A model generated the notes under the pieces. The model did not search any database and had not been told where the DNA came from. It worked only from the letters and a program-made list of their open reading frames with translations. From assembly GCF_013266695.1 (NCBI RefSeq), contig NZ_JABRXF010000001.1, positions 1,679,736 to 1,743,735 of the forward strand: a stretch of 64,000 nt of DNA, in the 5' to 3' direction. Shown in pieces: positions 41,517-51,229 of this stretch. Positions within the stretch are counted from its first letter, which is position 1. Each line of letters begins with the position of its first letter. The stretch is from Hongsoonwoonella zoysiae. Lineage in GTDB: Bacteria > Pseudomonadota > Alphaproteobacteria > Rhizobiales > Stappiaceae. The translations under genes were made by a program, and so were the position numbers.

Positions 41517-43271
41517 TCAGGCGGAAAACCCTGCAACCTCAAGCCCCGCGAGCAGGCGGGCAGTATCTTCCTCGCGCCTATAGGGGAAATAGGTTTTCAG
41601 CCACTTCACCGAAAAGCCGGGGTGAAGGCGAAAGACGCGGGCCAGCGCGTCTTGCGCAGGCTTATCCTCCCCGCGAAGGCCGTGGCAGGCGGCAAGATAA
41701 AGCTGCGCGGGCAAGGCATCTTCGTTGCGCGTGGCGGCGCGGCGAAGGGCCTCAAGAGCCTCGTCGTATCGCCCCATCATGAGATAAGCCTGGCCGCAGT
41801 AGAGCGTGTAATAAAAAGGAAAGAACGGGTTCAGCCCTGTCGCCTTGTCGATAAGGGGCGCGACTTTCTCCGGCTCGCCCGTGAAGTGAAGAAGGCCGGC
41901 GAGGTTGGCATAGGCATCCGCACTTCCGGGCTCCAGCTCGATCCAGCGTTCAATCGAAGCCGTGGCCTCCTCATATTCCCTGCGAAACAGCCGGATATTG
42001 CCGAGGGCCTCATGCACAAGAGGTAACGCCGGGTCGAGCTCGCTCGCCTTTTGCGCAAGCTCATACGCTTTATCGAGGGCATCGGGCTCGCCGGCGAACC
42101 AGTCATGCATCCTGACCATGGCAAGCCCGGCGTAACCGGCGGCATAGGCGGGATCGAGCGCGATCGCCCTGGAATAAAGCCCGTCCGCCGCGCGGTTGCC
42201 CTCCGGCGTGAAGAGGCGGTACTGCTCGCGCCCGCGCAACACGCAGTCATAAGCTTCCGGAACAGCAGGTTCGTGGCGTGGCGCGGGCGTGGGGCCGGGG
42301 GCGATCAGGCTTTTGGAGAGCGCCTCGACGATCTTGCCCGTCACATCGTCCTGCACCGCGAAAATATCGGCAAGCTCGCGGTCGTAACGCTCCGCCCAGA
42401 GGTGGCCGCCGGTGGCCCCATCGATAAGCTGCGCGGTGATGCGGACCTTCGATCCCGCCTTGCGTACGCTGCCTTCCACCACATGCGCCACGCCAAGATC
42501 CGCCGCGACATCCTGAATGCGCGCCGCCTTGGCCTTGTAGACAAAGGTGGAGTTGCGCGCGATCACCGTGAGGCCCGAGACCTTCGACAACTCGGTGATG
42601 ATGTCCTCCGTGATGCCGTCGGCGAAATAGGCCTGCTCCGGATCGCCGCTCATATTGTCGAAGGGCAGGACGGCGATTGATGCCCGGTCGGGCGGGGGTT
42701 TTTCCGCCGCGGGCTTTTTCGGTCCGGGGGAGGGCGTTCGATCTTCCCCGACCGACCAGCGCCAGATCGTGACGGGCCGGGCGATATTCTTGAGCGCATG
42801 TTCGCCGCCGTCCGCCCAGGCCACATCCGAACGGTCGCGCACCTGCCGGTAGGCATCGTCGGACAGCGCGATGCCGCCGGCTACAGCCAACGCCTCGATA
42901 CGCGAGGCGATATTGACCCCGTCGCCGAAAATATCGTCACCCTCGACGATGACATCTCCAAGGTGAATGCCGATGCGAAAGCGGATGGCATTGGGCGAGG
43001 CAAGGTTCGAATTTCGCTCCGCCATGCCGTGCTGGATGGCGAGCGCGCAGTTTACCGCGTCGACGACGGAGGGAAACTCCATCAAGAGGCCGTCGCCCAT
43101 GGTCTTGACCGTGCGCCCGCCGTGCGCGGCGACGAGCGGGTCGACAAGCTCGGCGCGATGGGCGCGCAGGGAGGCGAGCGTTCCCGCGTCGTCTTCCCCC
43201 ATCAGACGTGAGTAACCGGCGACATCCGCCACCACGATCGCCGCCAGTTTGCGTCTGCTGTCTTCCGCCAT
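41517..43271 (-). CDS. class III adenylate/guanylate cyclase with TolB-like and TPR regions
   Basis: The 584-residue protein has an N-terminal class III nucleotide cyclase domain (1-180) with both metal aspartates (VVADVAGYSRLMGEDD; GRTVKTMGDGLLMEFPSVVD) and FRIGIHLGDVI. A proline-rich linker (185-205) follows, then a TolB/CadC-like segment (SIAVLPFDNMSGDPEQAYFA and DGITEDIITELSK) and TPR repeats (about 360-560). This is a common rhizobial layout. The signal it senses is unknown. No membrane segment is obvious. Confidence 0.92.
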   Translation of the reverse strand: MAEDSRRKLAAIVVADVAGYSRLMGEDDAGTLASLRAHRAELVDPLVAAHGGRTVKTMGDGLLMEFPSVVDAVNCALAIQHGMAERNSNLASPNAIRFRIGIHLGDVIVEGDDIFGDGVNIASRIEALAVAGGIALSDDAYRQVRDRSDVAWADGGEHALKNIARPVTIWRWSVGEDRTPSPGPKKPAAEKPPPDRASIAVLPFDNMSGDPEQAYFADGITEDIITELSKVSGLTVIARNSTFVYKAKAARIQDVAADLGVAHVVEGSVRKAGSKVRITAQLIDGATGGHLWAERYDRELADIFAVQDDVTGKIVEALSKSLIAPGPTPAPRHEPAVPEAYDCVLRGREQYRLFTPEGNRAADGLYSRAIALDPAYAAGYAGLAMVRMHDWFAGEPDALDKAYELAQKASELDPALPLVHEALGNIRLFRREYEEATASIERWIELEPGSADAYANLAGLLHFTGEPEKVAPLIDKATGLNPFFPFYYTLYCGQAYLMMGRYDEALEALRRAATRNEDALPAQLYLAACHGLRGEDKPAQDALARVFRLHPGFSVKWLKTYFPYRREEDTARLLAGLEVAGFSA

Positions 43272-43424
43272 CAGGAGAGATTACATCAGTCGCGCGCGCG
43301 GGAGAAACCATTCGCCGCGCCCGCTCGAAACCCTATAATCGGCGGAAGGATTTTCAGCTCTCGCTGCCGTTCCGGGAAAAACGGCGTTTTTGACAACCTC
43401 GCATTCCATGGAGTTCCGGCAAAA

Positions 43425-45272
43425 GTGACCCCGATATTCCGCTGGTTCGAAAGCCGGATAGACCCGTTCGCCAAGCGCCCCGACCAGCCCATGCCGCGCG
43501 ACGTGCTCGCGTTCCTGCGGTTCTTCGTTGCCCAGGCAAGATGGGTGTTCGTGACCATGCTCGTGCTCGGCGGGCTGACGGCGCTGATCGAGGCGATGCT
43601 CTATGTCTTCGTCGGCTGGCTGATCGACCTGATGGGCGAGGGCGGACGCGCGACGTTCTTTGCCGACCACTGGCCGCTGCTTTTCACGATGGCGGCGACC
43701 GTTGTGATCTTCCGCACGCTTGTGGCGACGCTGACGGCGCTGGTCGAGGAACAGGCGGTGGTGCCGGGCTTCTTCAACCTCGTGCGCCTGCAATCCCACG
43801 ACCGGGTGATGCGCCAGTCCATGGCCTATTTCCAGGACGAATTCGCAGGCCGTGTTTCCCAGAAGGTTTGGCAGGCGGGGCAGGCGGCGGGCGACTTCAT
43901 GGTCTCCCTGCTGCAGGTGAGCTGGTACATCGTCGTCTTCGCGATTTCCACCTTCGCGCTGTTCGCCGGGCTCGACTGGGTCTTCGGCGCGCTGATCGTC
44001 GTCTGGGTCGCGGTCTTCGCGCTGGCCGCGCGTTTCTTCGTGCCCCGGATCCGGGTCAGGGCGCGCAATGTTTCTCATGCGGCCTCGGGCGTCACCGGAC
44101 GGCTGGTCGACACCTATTCCAACATCCAGACGGTGAAGCTTTTCGGCGACCAGTCCCACGAAGAGGAGGGGATGCGGCGCGGCTATCTCAATTTCCTCGA
44201 CCGGCTGAAAACCTTCACGCGCACGCTGACGGCGGCGCGCTTCTTCATGTCGGGCGCAAGCGGGATCATGATGGCGACGATCGGCGGATTTGCCGTCTCC
44301 GCCTGGCAGCGCGGCACGCTGACGCCGGGCGATGTGGCTATCGTGCTCGGCCTGATGCTCAGGCTGAATATCCTGCTCAACCGGCTGATGAACCAGCTTA
44401 ACGGGCTTTTCCGCAACCTCGGCACGCTGCAGGACAGCGCGGAGATGATAACCCGTGAAGTAACGGTGACGGATGAGGCGGATGCGCCTGTTCTCAAGGT
44501 TCGCGAAGGGCGGATCGCATTTCGGGATGTAACCTTCGACTACGGCCGCGAGGACGGCGTGCTGCAGGGCCTGACGCTTGCCATCGAGCCGGGAGAAAGG
44601 GTCGGCATCGTCGGCCGCTCGGGGGCGGGCAAATCGACGCTCGTCAACCTGCTGCTTCGGTTCTACGACGTCGACCGGGGCCTTATCGAGGTGGACGGGC
44701 AGGACGTTTCGAAAGTCACGCAAGGATCGTTGCGCGGGGCCATCGGCATGGTGACGCAGGACACCTCGCTGCTTCACCGCTCGATCCGCGAAAACATCGC
44801 CTACGGCCGCCCGGATGCGGACGAAGAGGCGATCCGCAAGGCCGCCCGGCGCGCGCATGCGGACGGGTTTATCGACGAGCTTTCCGACAGACGCGGGCGA
44901 CGCGGGCTTGACGCTCATGTGGGCGAGCGGGGCGTGAAGCTATCCGGCGGCCAGAGGCAAAGGATCGCGATTGCCCGCGTGCTTTTGAAGGATGCGCCGA
45001 TCCTGGTGCTCGATGAGGCGACGTCTGCGCTCGATTCCGAAATCGAGGCCGCCATCCAGGAAAGCCTGTCGGAACTGATGCAAGGCAAGACGGTGATTGC
45101 AATCGCCCACCGGCTTTCCACAATCGCGGCGATGGACCGGCTCGTCGTCATGGATGAAGGCCGGATCGTGGAAGAGGGCACGCATCAGGACCTTTTGGCC
45201 CGGGGCGGGCTTTACGCCGATCTCTGGAAGCGCCAGTCCGGCGGTTTCCTTGCCGCCGACGAAGCGGCGTGA
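43425..45272 (+). CDS. ABC exporter, fused permease and ATPase
   Basis: The 615-residue half-transporter of the MsbA/Atm1-like type has six membrane helices in the first ~330 residues, then an ATPase domain. Walker A is VGRSGAGKSTLVNL, the signature is VKLSGGQRQRIAIARVLL, and Walker B is PILVLDEATSALDS. Start GTG at 43425, with GGAG 12 bases upstream. The protein is a close relative of the one at 48382, which faces it across petABC. The substrate is not predictable. A shared bidirectional terminator (45293-45325) follows. Confidence 0.92.
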   Translation: MTPIFRWFESRIDPFAKRPDQPMPRDVLAFLRFFVAQARWVFVTMLVLGGLTALIEAMLYVFVGWLIDLMGEGGRATFFADHWPLLFTMAATVVIFRTLVATLTALVEEQAVVPGFFNLVRLQSHDRVMRQSMAYFQDEFAGRVSQKVWQAGQAAGDFMVSLLQVSWYIVVFAISTFALFAGLDWVFGALIVVWVAVFALAARFFVPRIRVRARNVSHAASGVTGRLVDTYSNIQTVKLFGDQSHEEEGMRRGYLNFLDRLKTFTRTLTAARFFMSGASGIMMATIGGFAVSAWQRGTLTPGDVAIVLGLMLRLNILLNRLMNQLNGLFRNLGTLQDSAEMITREVTVTDEADAPVLKVREGRIAFRDVTFDYGREDGVLQGLTLAIEPGERVGIVGRSGAGKSTLVNLLLRFYDVDRGLIEVDGQDVSKVTQGSLRGAIGMVTQDTSLLHRSIRENIAYGRPDADEEAIRKAARRAHADGFIDELSDRRGRRGLDAHVGERGVKLSGGQRQRIAIARVLLKDAPILVLDEATSALDSEIEAAIQESLSELMQGKTVIAIAHRLSTIAAMDRLVVMDEGRIVEEGTHQDLLARGGLYADLWKRQSGGFLAADEAA

Positions 45273-45292
45273 GGCGCGGGGCGGTGCCCAAC

Positions 45293-45325
45293 AAAAAAGC
45301 CGCCGGATCGCTCCGGCGGCTTTTT
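45293..45325. terminator. bidirectional terminator between the ABC exporter and petC
   Basis: AAAAAAGCCGCCGGA and TCCGGCGGCTTTTT form a 14-bp stem with a TCGC loop, with T runs on both strands. It serves the plus-strand exporter (ends 45272) and the minus-strand petABC operon (ends 45348). Confidence 0.92.
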
Positions 45326-45347
45326 CTGGATCAGGTGGAGCTGGCGA

Positions 45348-46193
45348 TCAGTGATCGACCTTGCGCCAGATCTTCTGCTTCGTGAAGTAGAGCAGCGAGC
45401 CGAAGATGATCAGGAACGCCATGACGCGGAAGCCGATCTTCTTGCGCTCTTCGAGGTGCGGTTCCGCAGCCCACATCATGAAGGCCGCGACGTCCCTGGC
45501 GTATTGATCCACCGTCATCGGCGTGCCGTCGGTATATTCGACAAGCTCTTCGAACAGCGGCGGGGCCATGGCGAGCGTCTTGCCGGCCAGGAAGCTGTGG
45601 TTGTAGTACTGGCCGGGTGGAACTTCCACGCCTTCCGGCGCTTCTTCCTCGTAGCCCGTGAGCAGGGAGTAGATGTAGTCCGGGCCCTGCTCCTGGTACT
45701 GCGTGAAGGCGTCGATCACGAAATTCGGGAAGCCGCGGTGCGCGGCACGCGCCTTTGCGAGCAGGGAGAAGTCCGGCGGATAGGCGCCGCCGTTGGCCGC
45801 GCGGGCCGCCTGCTCGTTGGGGAACGGCGAGGGGAAGTGATCGGCGAGTATGCCCGGACGCTCGTACATTTCGCCGTCGTCGTTCGGGCCGTCCACGACA
45901 GTGTATTCAGCCGCGATCGCCTTGGCTTCATCTTCGGTGAAGCCGGGGCCGCCCGGTTGGGCGAGATTGCGGAAAGCCACAAGCCGCATCGAGTGGCAGC
46001 CCGAGCAGACCTCGCGGTAGATCTTGAAGCCGCGCTGAAGCTGGGCCGGGTCGTAGGTGCCGAAGGGGCCCGCGAACGACCACTGCTGTTTCTCGATGTG
46101 CGGCGCTTCACCTTCCGCGGCGAGCGCGGGGCCCGCCAGCACAAGGCCTGCGACTGCGGCGAGCGTGCGAACGGTTCCAACCATTCTTTTCAT
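45348..46193 (-). CDS. petC: cytochrome c1 of the bc1 complex
   Basis: This is the membrane-bound c-type cytochrome that passes electrons from the Rieske protein to soluble cytochromes. It has a signal peptide (RTLAAVAGLVLAGPALAA), the haem motif CSGCH in KIYREVCSGCHSMRLVAFRN, the axial Met in the LAMAPPL region, and a C-terminal anchor (VMAFLIIFGSLLYFTKQKIW). I chose ATG at 46193 (MKRMVG). In the alphaproteobacterial order petA-petB-petC it is last. Length 281 residues. Confidence 0.95.
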   Translation of the reverse strand: MKRMVGTVRTLAAVAGLVLAGPALAAEGEAPHIEKQQWSFAGPFGTYDPAQLQRGFKIYREVCSGCHSMRLVAFRNLAQPGGPGFTEDEAKAIAAEYTVVDGPNDDGEMYERPGILADHFPSPFPNEQAARAANGGAYPPDFSLLAKARAAHRGFPNFVIDAFTQYQEQGPDYIYSLLTGYEEEAPEGVEVPPGQYYNHSFLAGKTLAMAPPLFEELVEYTDGTPMTVDQYARDVAAFMMWAAEPHLEERKKIGFRVMAFLIIFGSLLYFTKQKIWRKVDH

Positions 46194-46221
46194 ATCATCG
46201 AACTCCGATCTCGCTCGTCGA

Positions 46222-47490
46222 TTACTTGGTATCGGGTGCTGCGACCGCACCGGCCGGCTGACCGCCGCCCGATTTGGCGAGCACGGCTTCCGAGATCGAC
46301 GCCGGCAGCGGCTTCGGCTTCTCAAGGAAACCGAGCAGCGGCAGGATGATCAGGAAGTGCGCGAAGTAATAGGCGGTGAGGATGCGCGCCAGGATGACGT
46401 AAATTCCTTCCGCCGGCTGTGCGCCGAGATAGCCGAGGCCCACGCAGACCGCGCCGAAGATCCAGAAGAACTGCTTGAACAGCGGCCGGAACGTACCGGA
46501 GCGGACCTTCGAGGTGTCGAGCCAGGGCAGGACGAAGAGGACGGCGATGGAGCCGAACATCGCCACCACGCCGCCGAGCTTGTCGGGGATGGCACGCAGG
46601 ATCGCGTAGAACGGCAGGAAGTACCATTCCGGAACGATATGTGCGGGCGTGACCAGCGGGTTCGCCTCGATGTAGTTGTCCGGGTGACCCATATAGTTCG
46701 GCACGTAGAAGGCGAACCAGGCGAAGAGGATCATGAAGACGATGATCGCGAAGAGATCCTTCACCGTGTAGTACGGATGGAAGGGTACCGTGTCCTGCTT
46801 CGACTTCGGCTGGACGCCCGTCGGGTTGTTGTTGCCCGTGGTGTGGAACGCCCAGACGTGGAGAAGCGCCACGCCGAAGATCATGAACGGCAGCAGATAA
46901 TGAAGCGAGAAGAAGCGCTTCAGCGTCGGGTTGTCGACCGAGAAGCCGCCCCACAGGAAGGTGCGGATTTCCTCGCCCACGAGCGGGATCGCCGAGAATA
47001 GGTTGGTGATCACCGTTGCGCCCCAGAAGGACATCTGGCCCCAGGGGAGCACGTAGCCCATGAAGGCGGTTGCCATCATGATGAGGAAGATGATGACGCC
47101 GAGAATCCACGAAATCTCGCGAGGCGCCTTGTAGGAGCCGTAATACATGCCGCGGAACATGTGGATATAGACCGCGATGAAGAACATCGACGCGCCGTTG
47201 GCGTGCAGGTAGCGCAGGAGCCAGCCGAAATTCACGTTGCGCATGATGTGTTCGACGGAATCGAAACCCGCCGCCGTCGAGGCCGTGTAATGCATGGCCA
47301 GCACGACGCCGGTCAGGATCTGCGCGACGAGGACGAAGAACAGGATGCCGCCGAAGGTCCACCAGTAGTTGAGGTTCTTCGGGGTGGGAAAGTCTACGAA
47401 GGAACCGCGCATGAGCGAAATGACCGGCAGACGGGCTTCAAGCCACTTCGCCGCCGCGCTCTGCGGTACGTAATTGGAATGTCCAGCCAT
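46222..47490 (-). CDS. petB: cytochrome b of the bc1 complex
   Basis: This is the membrane core of the bc1 complex. It carries the two b haems and the quinone sites. Eight membrane helices are visible. Haem-ligand histidines lie in [20 protein letters not shown] and [18 protein letters not shown]. The PEWY motif of the Qo site is present ([20 protein letters not shown]). A good ribosome binding site (GGAGA) precedes ATG at 47490. Length 422 residues, normal for this group. Confidence 0.97.
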   Translation of the reverse strand: MAGHSNYVPQSAAAKWLEARLPVISLMRGSFVDFPTPKNLNYWWTFGGILFFVLVAQILTGVVLAMHYTASTAAGFDSVEHIMRNVNFGWLLRYLHANGASMFFIAVYIHMFRGMYYGSYKAPREISWILGVIIFLIMMATAFMGYVLPWGQMSFWGATVITNLFSAIPLVGEEIRTFLWGGFSVDNPTLKRFFSLHYLLPFMIFGVALLHVWAFHTTGNNNPTGVQPKSKQDTVPFHPYYTVKDLFAIIVFMILFAWFAFYVPNYMGHPDNYIEANPLVTPAHIVPEWYFLPFYAILRAIPDKLGGVVAMFGSIAVLFVLPWLDTSKVRSGTFRPLFKQFFWIFGAVCVGLGYLGAQPAEGIYVILARILTAYYFAHFLIILPLLGFLEKPKPLPASISEAVLAKSGGGQPAGAVAAPDTK

Positions 47491-47517
47491 GGCTGTCTCC
47501 TAAAGCGCTGCTGAGCT

Positions 47518-48078
47518 TCAGCCGATCTTGATGGTCTGATCCGCGACGAATTCGAACGGCGGCACCATGAGGTTTTCCGGGGCCGGGCCTTTGCGGATGC
47601 GGCCTGCCGTGTCGTAGTGCGAGCCATGGCAGGGGCAGAACCAGCCGCCAAAATCACCCGCATCGCCGAGCGGCACGCAACCAAGGTGCGTGCAGATGCC
47701 GACCATGATCAGCCACGGCTCCTTCTCGGGCGCCGCGCGGTGTTCGTCGGTCGCGGTCGCGTCCGCCGGAAGATTGGAGTTGCGGGCGAACTGATCCGGC
47801 AGGTCGTCGAGCGAAACGGACTTCGCCTTCTCGATCTCCTCCGCCGTGCGATGGCGGATGAAGACGGGCTTTCCGCGCCACTTCACGGTGATCGACTGTC
47901 CTTCCTCGACCGCCGAAACGTCCACTTCGATCGAAGCGAGCGCCAGCGCCGAAGCATCCGGGTTCATCTGGTCAATGAAGGGCCATGCAAGCGCTCCCGC
48001 GCCGACCGCCCCAACTGCACCGGTCGCGATATAGAGGAAATCGCGGCGTGTCGGTTCGACCGTATCCTGCTGTGCCAA
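47518..48078 (-). CDS. petA: Rieske iron-sulfur protein of the bc1 complex
   Basis: It carries the 2Fe-2S cluster: CTHLGC and CPCHGSHYD supply the two Cys and two His ligands. A Tat-type N-terminal anchor ([20 protein letters not shown]) is present. The start is TTG at 48078 with GAGGACG upstream; no better start exists, and homologues start there. First gene of petABC. Length 186 residues. Confidence 0.95.
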   Translation of the reverse strand: MAQQDTVEPTRRDFLYIATGAVGAVGAGALAWPFIDQMNPDASALALASIEVDVSAVEEGQSITVKWRGKPVFIRHRTAEEIEKAKSVSLDDLPDQFARNSNLPADATATDEHRAAPEKEPWLIMVGICTHLGCVPLGDAGDFGGWFCPCHGSHYDTAGRIRKGPAPENLMVPPFEFVADQTIKIG

Positions 48079-48381
48079 GGTCGCGTCCTCTTCAAACTGT
48101 TTCGGCCCTGAACGGCAAGCCCGCTCCGAATCTTCCCTATCGGTAATAATACCTAGAAGGGCTCGGGCAGGCTAACAGGGCCACAAAGTGCGTCAAAAGC
48201 GCACCCGTTCAAGCGGGCGTCTTTTTGCATCGTTCCCGGCTCTTGTCCAGATCGTCATACGGCGAAATGACGCTTTGTCGCGCTCCCGGTCGTTTTTTTT
48301 CAACGTATTGCCGCCGCTATTTCGCCGATGTTCGCGTTACGTGCGCAAATGCGGTTGCTTCCGGCAATGCGGGCGGCGGTG
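48079..48381. other. intergenic region upstream of petA
   Basis: I see no gene. It must contain the petABC promoter and the end of the ABC exporter transcript. Two small hairpins occur at 48188-48204 (GTGCG...CGCAC) and about 48205-48218 (CCCG...CGGG). The second is followed on the plus strand by TCTTTTT, although no plus-strand gene precedes it. Confidence 0.45.
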
Positions 48382-50223
48382 TCAGGCGACCGCCGCACTG
48401 TCGATGAAGCCGCCGGACTGGCGCTTCCACAGGTCCGCGTAAAGCCCGCCGCGGGCCAGTAGATCCCCGTGCGTGCCTTCTTCCACGATCCGGCCCCGGT
48501 CCATGACCACGAGCCGGTCCATCGCCGCGATCGTCGACAGCCGATGGGCGATGGCGATCACCGTCTTGCCTTCCATGAGTTCCGTCAGGCTTTCCTGGAT
48601 CGCGGCCTCGATCTCCGAATCAAGCGCCGAGGTCGCTTCATCCAGGACAAGGATCGGCGCATCCTTGAGGAGAACGCGGGCGATCGCGATCCGTTGCCGC
48701 TGGCCGCCGGAAAGCTTGACCCCGCGCTCGCCCACATGGGCGTCCATGCCGGTCCGTCCCTCAAGGTCCTCGAGCCCCTTGATGAAACGCTCCGCATGGG
48801 CGCGCCTTGCCGCCTCCCACGCCTCTTCGCGCCCGGCATCGGGGCGTCCGTAGACGATGTTTTCGAGCACCGAGCGGTGCAGGAGCGAGGTGTCCTGCGT
48901 GACAACGCCGACCTGCGCGCGAAGCGATTCCTGAGTTATGGCCGAGATATCCTGACCGTCGACGAGGATGCGCCCGCCCTCAAGGTCGTAAAAGCGCAAA
49001 AGCAGGTTTACCAGCGTCGACTTGCCGGCACCCGAACGGCCTATGAGGCCGATTTTTTCGCCGGGTTCGATATCGAGCGTCAGATCCTCGATCACGCCGG
49101 ACGCCTTGCCGTAATGAAAGCGGATATTCTCGAAGCGGATCGCGCCGTCCTGGACGACGAGTGGCTTTGCGCCCGCCCGGTCCACCACTTCGCGCTCGCG
49201 CGAAATCGTGGTGATACCGTCCTGCACCGTGCCGACATTTTCGAAAAGGCCCGAAACCTCCCAGAGAATCCACTGCGACATGCCCTGGAGCCGCAGCACG
49301 AGGGCGACCGCGACCGCGATGTCGCCCGTGCCGACGGCGCTCGACCGCCACAGGAAGATCGACAATGTGCCGACGGAAAAAAGCAGCAGCGTGTTGATGC
49401 CGTTGAGCGAGATGTTCAGCGCCGTAACGAGCCGCATCTGGCGAAAGACCGTGCGCAGGAACGCGCTCATGGAGTTCTTCGCGTAATTCTCCTCCCGCTC
49501 GGTATGGGAGAAGAGCTTTACCGTGGAGATATTGGTGTAGGCATCGACGACATGGCCGGTCATCAGCGCACGGGCATCCGCCTGATCGCGCGAGGCGTCC
49601 TTGAGCTTCGGAACGAAAAACCAGATCACGCCGAGATAAGCGAAGAGCCAGAGGATGAGCGGTGCCGCAAGCTCAAGGCTTGCCTCCCCGATCAGAAGAA
49701 GCGCCGAGACGAAATAGACGGAAATGTAGACGAGGATATCGACGATGCGGGTGACGACCTCGCGTACGGCGAGCGCGGTCTGCATCACCTTGTTGGCGAT
49801 GCGGCCGGCGAAATCGTTCTGGTAAAAGCCGATGCTCTGGCGCAGCAGATAGCGATGCACGCGCCAGCGCACGCTCATCGGGTAATTGCCGAGAACGCCT
49901 TGATGGAAGAGCGACTCCCACAAGGCGTTTACCGCGGGCAGGATGACGAGTATGACCGTCGCCATCCACAAAAGGCGGGGCCAGTTGTCGGCGAAGAAGG
50001 TGTCGCGATTGGCCGAAGACAGCCAGTTCACGAGGTCGCCGAGGAAGGAAAACACCATCACCTCGAACACCGCGATCAATGCGCCGAGGACGCCGACCGC
50101 CGCCAGCACGGGCCAGATCGGCCTGGTATAGTACCAGCAGAACCTGACCAGCGTATCGGGCGGCGGCCCCTCGATCCCTTCCGCCCTGAAGGGATCGATC
50201 AAACGCTCAAAGCGATCGAACAT
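48382..50223 (-). CDS. ABC exporter, fused permease and ATPase
   Basis: This 613-residue half-transporter is paralogous to the one at 43425. Membrane helices cover residues ~30-330, followed by the ATPase with Walker A IGRSGAGKSTLVNL, signature VKLSGGQRQRIAIARVLL and Walker B PILVLDEATSALDS. The last ~110 residues are almost the same in both paralogues. I chose ATG at 50223, with GGAGA 9 bases upstream. The start lies inside the end of the preceding gene (50207-50662), so the two are probably coupled. Confidence 0.92.
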   Translation of the reverse strand: MFDRFERLIDPFRAEGIEGPPPDTLVRFCWYYTRPIWPVLAAVGVLGALIAVFEVMVFSFLGDLVNWLSSANRDTFFADNWPRLLWMATVILVILPAVNALWESLFHQGVLGNYPMSVRWRVHRYLLRQSIGFYQNDFAGRIANKVMQTALAVREVVTRIVDILVYISVYFVSALLLIGEASLELAAPLILWLFAYLGVIWFFVPKLKDASRDQADARALMTGHVVDAYTNISTVKLFSHTEREENYAKNSMSAFLRTVFRQMRLVTALNISLNGINTLLLFSVGTLSIFLWRSSAVGTGDIAVAVALVLRLQGMSQWILWEVSGLFENVGTVQDGITTISREREVVDRAGAKPLVVQDGAIRFENIRFHYGKASGVIEDLTLDIEPGEKIGLIGRSGAGKSTLVNLLLRFYDLEGGRILVDGQDISAITQESLRAQVGVVTQDTSLLHRSVLENIVYGRPDAGREEAWEAARRAHAERFIKGLEDLEGRTGMDAHVGERGVKLSGGQRQRIAIARVLLKDAPILVLDEATSALDSEIEAAIQESLTELMEGKTVIAIAHRLSTIAAMDRLVVMDRGRIVEEGTHGDLLARGGLYADLWKRQSGGFIDSAAVA

Positions 50224-50662
50224 CGTGCATTCTCCGCAGAAGGCGGCTTGCCTTCCTTTCCGCCTCATCTTCAAGCCCTTCGATGTCCGCGTAGTCGAGC
50301 GAACTCAGGAAACGCGGCTCGAACGGGGAGACCAGAAACGTAAGCCCGAAGCTCACGATCGCAACCGCGATCACCAACGCGCCAATAAAGAGCCCGGCCA
50401 ACCGGTCGACGAAGACGGAGGCCGTCTCGGCGCCGGCAGCGGTGACGAACTCATCGACCCGGGCCATCTCCGAAAGGAGAACGGGCGCGAAGATCAACAG
50501 CGCGATGAAGGTAACCGCAAGGATGCTCGTCCCGGCGAGGGCGACAACCCTTTTCAGGCGCTTTTCCCGCGGCTCCAAAGGCTGCAGATCGCGAAGGTGC
50601 CGGATGTCGACATCCGGCAGGTCGTGCCGGAATTCAAGCTCCGACGGCAGTTTCATGAACAT
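50207..50662 (-). CDS. small membrane protein upstream of the ABC exporter
   Basis: The 151-residue protein has two membrane helices (about 42-66 and 90-112) and charged N- and C-terminal parts (LEPREKRLKRVVALAGTSIL; LEDEAERKASRLLRRMHDVR). No family is recognised. Its end overlaps the exporter start by 17 bases, suggesting a functional link. GGGAG lies upstream of ATG at 50662. Confidence 0.75.
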   Translation of the reverse strand: MFMKLPSELEFRHDLPDVDIRHLRDLQPLEPREKRLKRVVALAGTSILAVTFIALLIFAPVLLSEMARVDEFVTAAGAETASVFVDRLAGLFIGALVIAVAIVSFGLTFLVSPFEPRFLSSLDYADIEGLEDEAERKASRLLRRMHDVRSL

Positions 50663-51229
50663 GGCAATGCGCTCCCGTTAGGGAAGAACAGGAAATGAGG
50701 AGCCAGCGGGAAACGGAAAGCGAAACGGAGTCGCTTACCGATCCGCACGCCGGACGCCCGAAGGCGATTCCGCACGGATTGGCCGTTGGCCGTTAGTCTG
50801 GATCAGTTGGAAGGAAAATGCCCGGGAAGCGGGCGGCGGGCCGTCAGGAAGCTGCGATGCAGCTCCATGAGCGACGCGGCGTCGATGCCGATGACACGCC
50901 GGGATAACGGCGGATGCCGAACGGAGCGACGCTGATCGAAAGCGCGAACTTGGCTGTCATGCGATCCCTCCGTTAAAGGCTGATGCCATCGGTTGAAAAG
51001 ACGCTGCGGCGGAATGTGCCTTCATCGACAGGAAACGGCACGGCCCAGCTAAGGAGCACGCAAGATACACAGCTTTTCGCGAATAACCAGCCCCAGGGGA
51101 AAGTTTTCTGCGACGATCCGACGCGGCTGTTGCAGGCAGGCAACAGGGCTGATGGTTATCCGAGCCGATTTGGCAAGCAACGGCGGCTGTGGCATGTAGC
51201 TGGAAGAGATTTTCTGCAGGAGCGTGACG
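50663..51229. other. intergenic region upstream of mtnP
   Basis: This is a 567-base gap. It contains a candidate small gene, possibly frameshifted, on the minus strand (50803-50960), listed separately. The segment 51050-51180 shows no gene with a start signal and probably carries the mtnP promoter. Confidence 0.5.
50803..50960 (-). pseudogene. possible 52-residue protein with one-base frameshift
   Basis: ATG at 50960 follows a strong GGAGGGA ribosome binding site. The frame reads MTAKFALSISVAPFGIRRYP and then, as sequenced, ends at 50844 after unlike-looking residues. One extra C in the CCC run near 50900 would instead join it to RRVIGIDAASLMELHRSFLT and ARRPLPGHFPSN, ending at 50803. The joined product looks much more protein-like. 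It may be a sequencing slip, a recent mutation or chance. Confidence 0.3.

Noticed and set aside
48205-48228. Plus-strand terminator-like hairpin upstream of petA
   Set aside because: Only a 4-bp stem, and no plus-strand gene ends there. It was mentioned only in the intergenic note.
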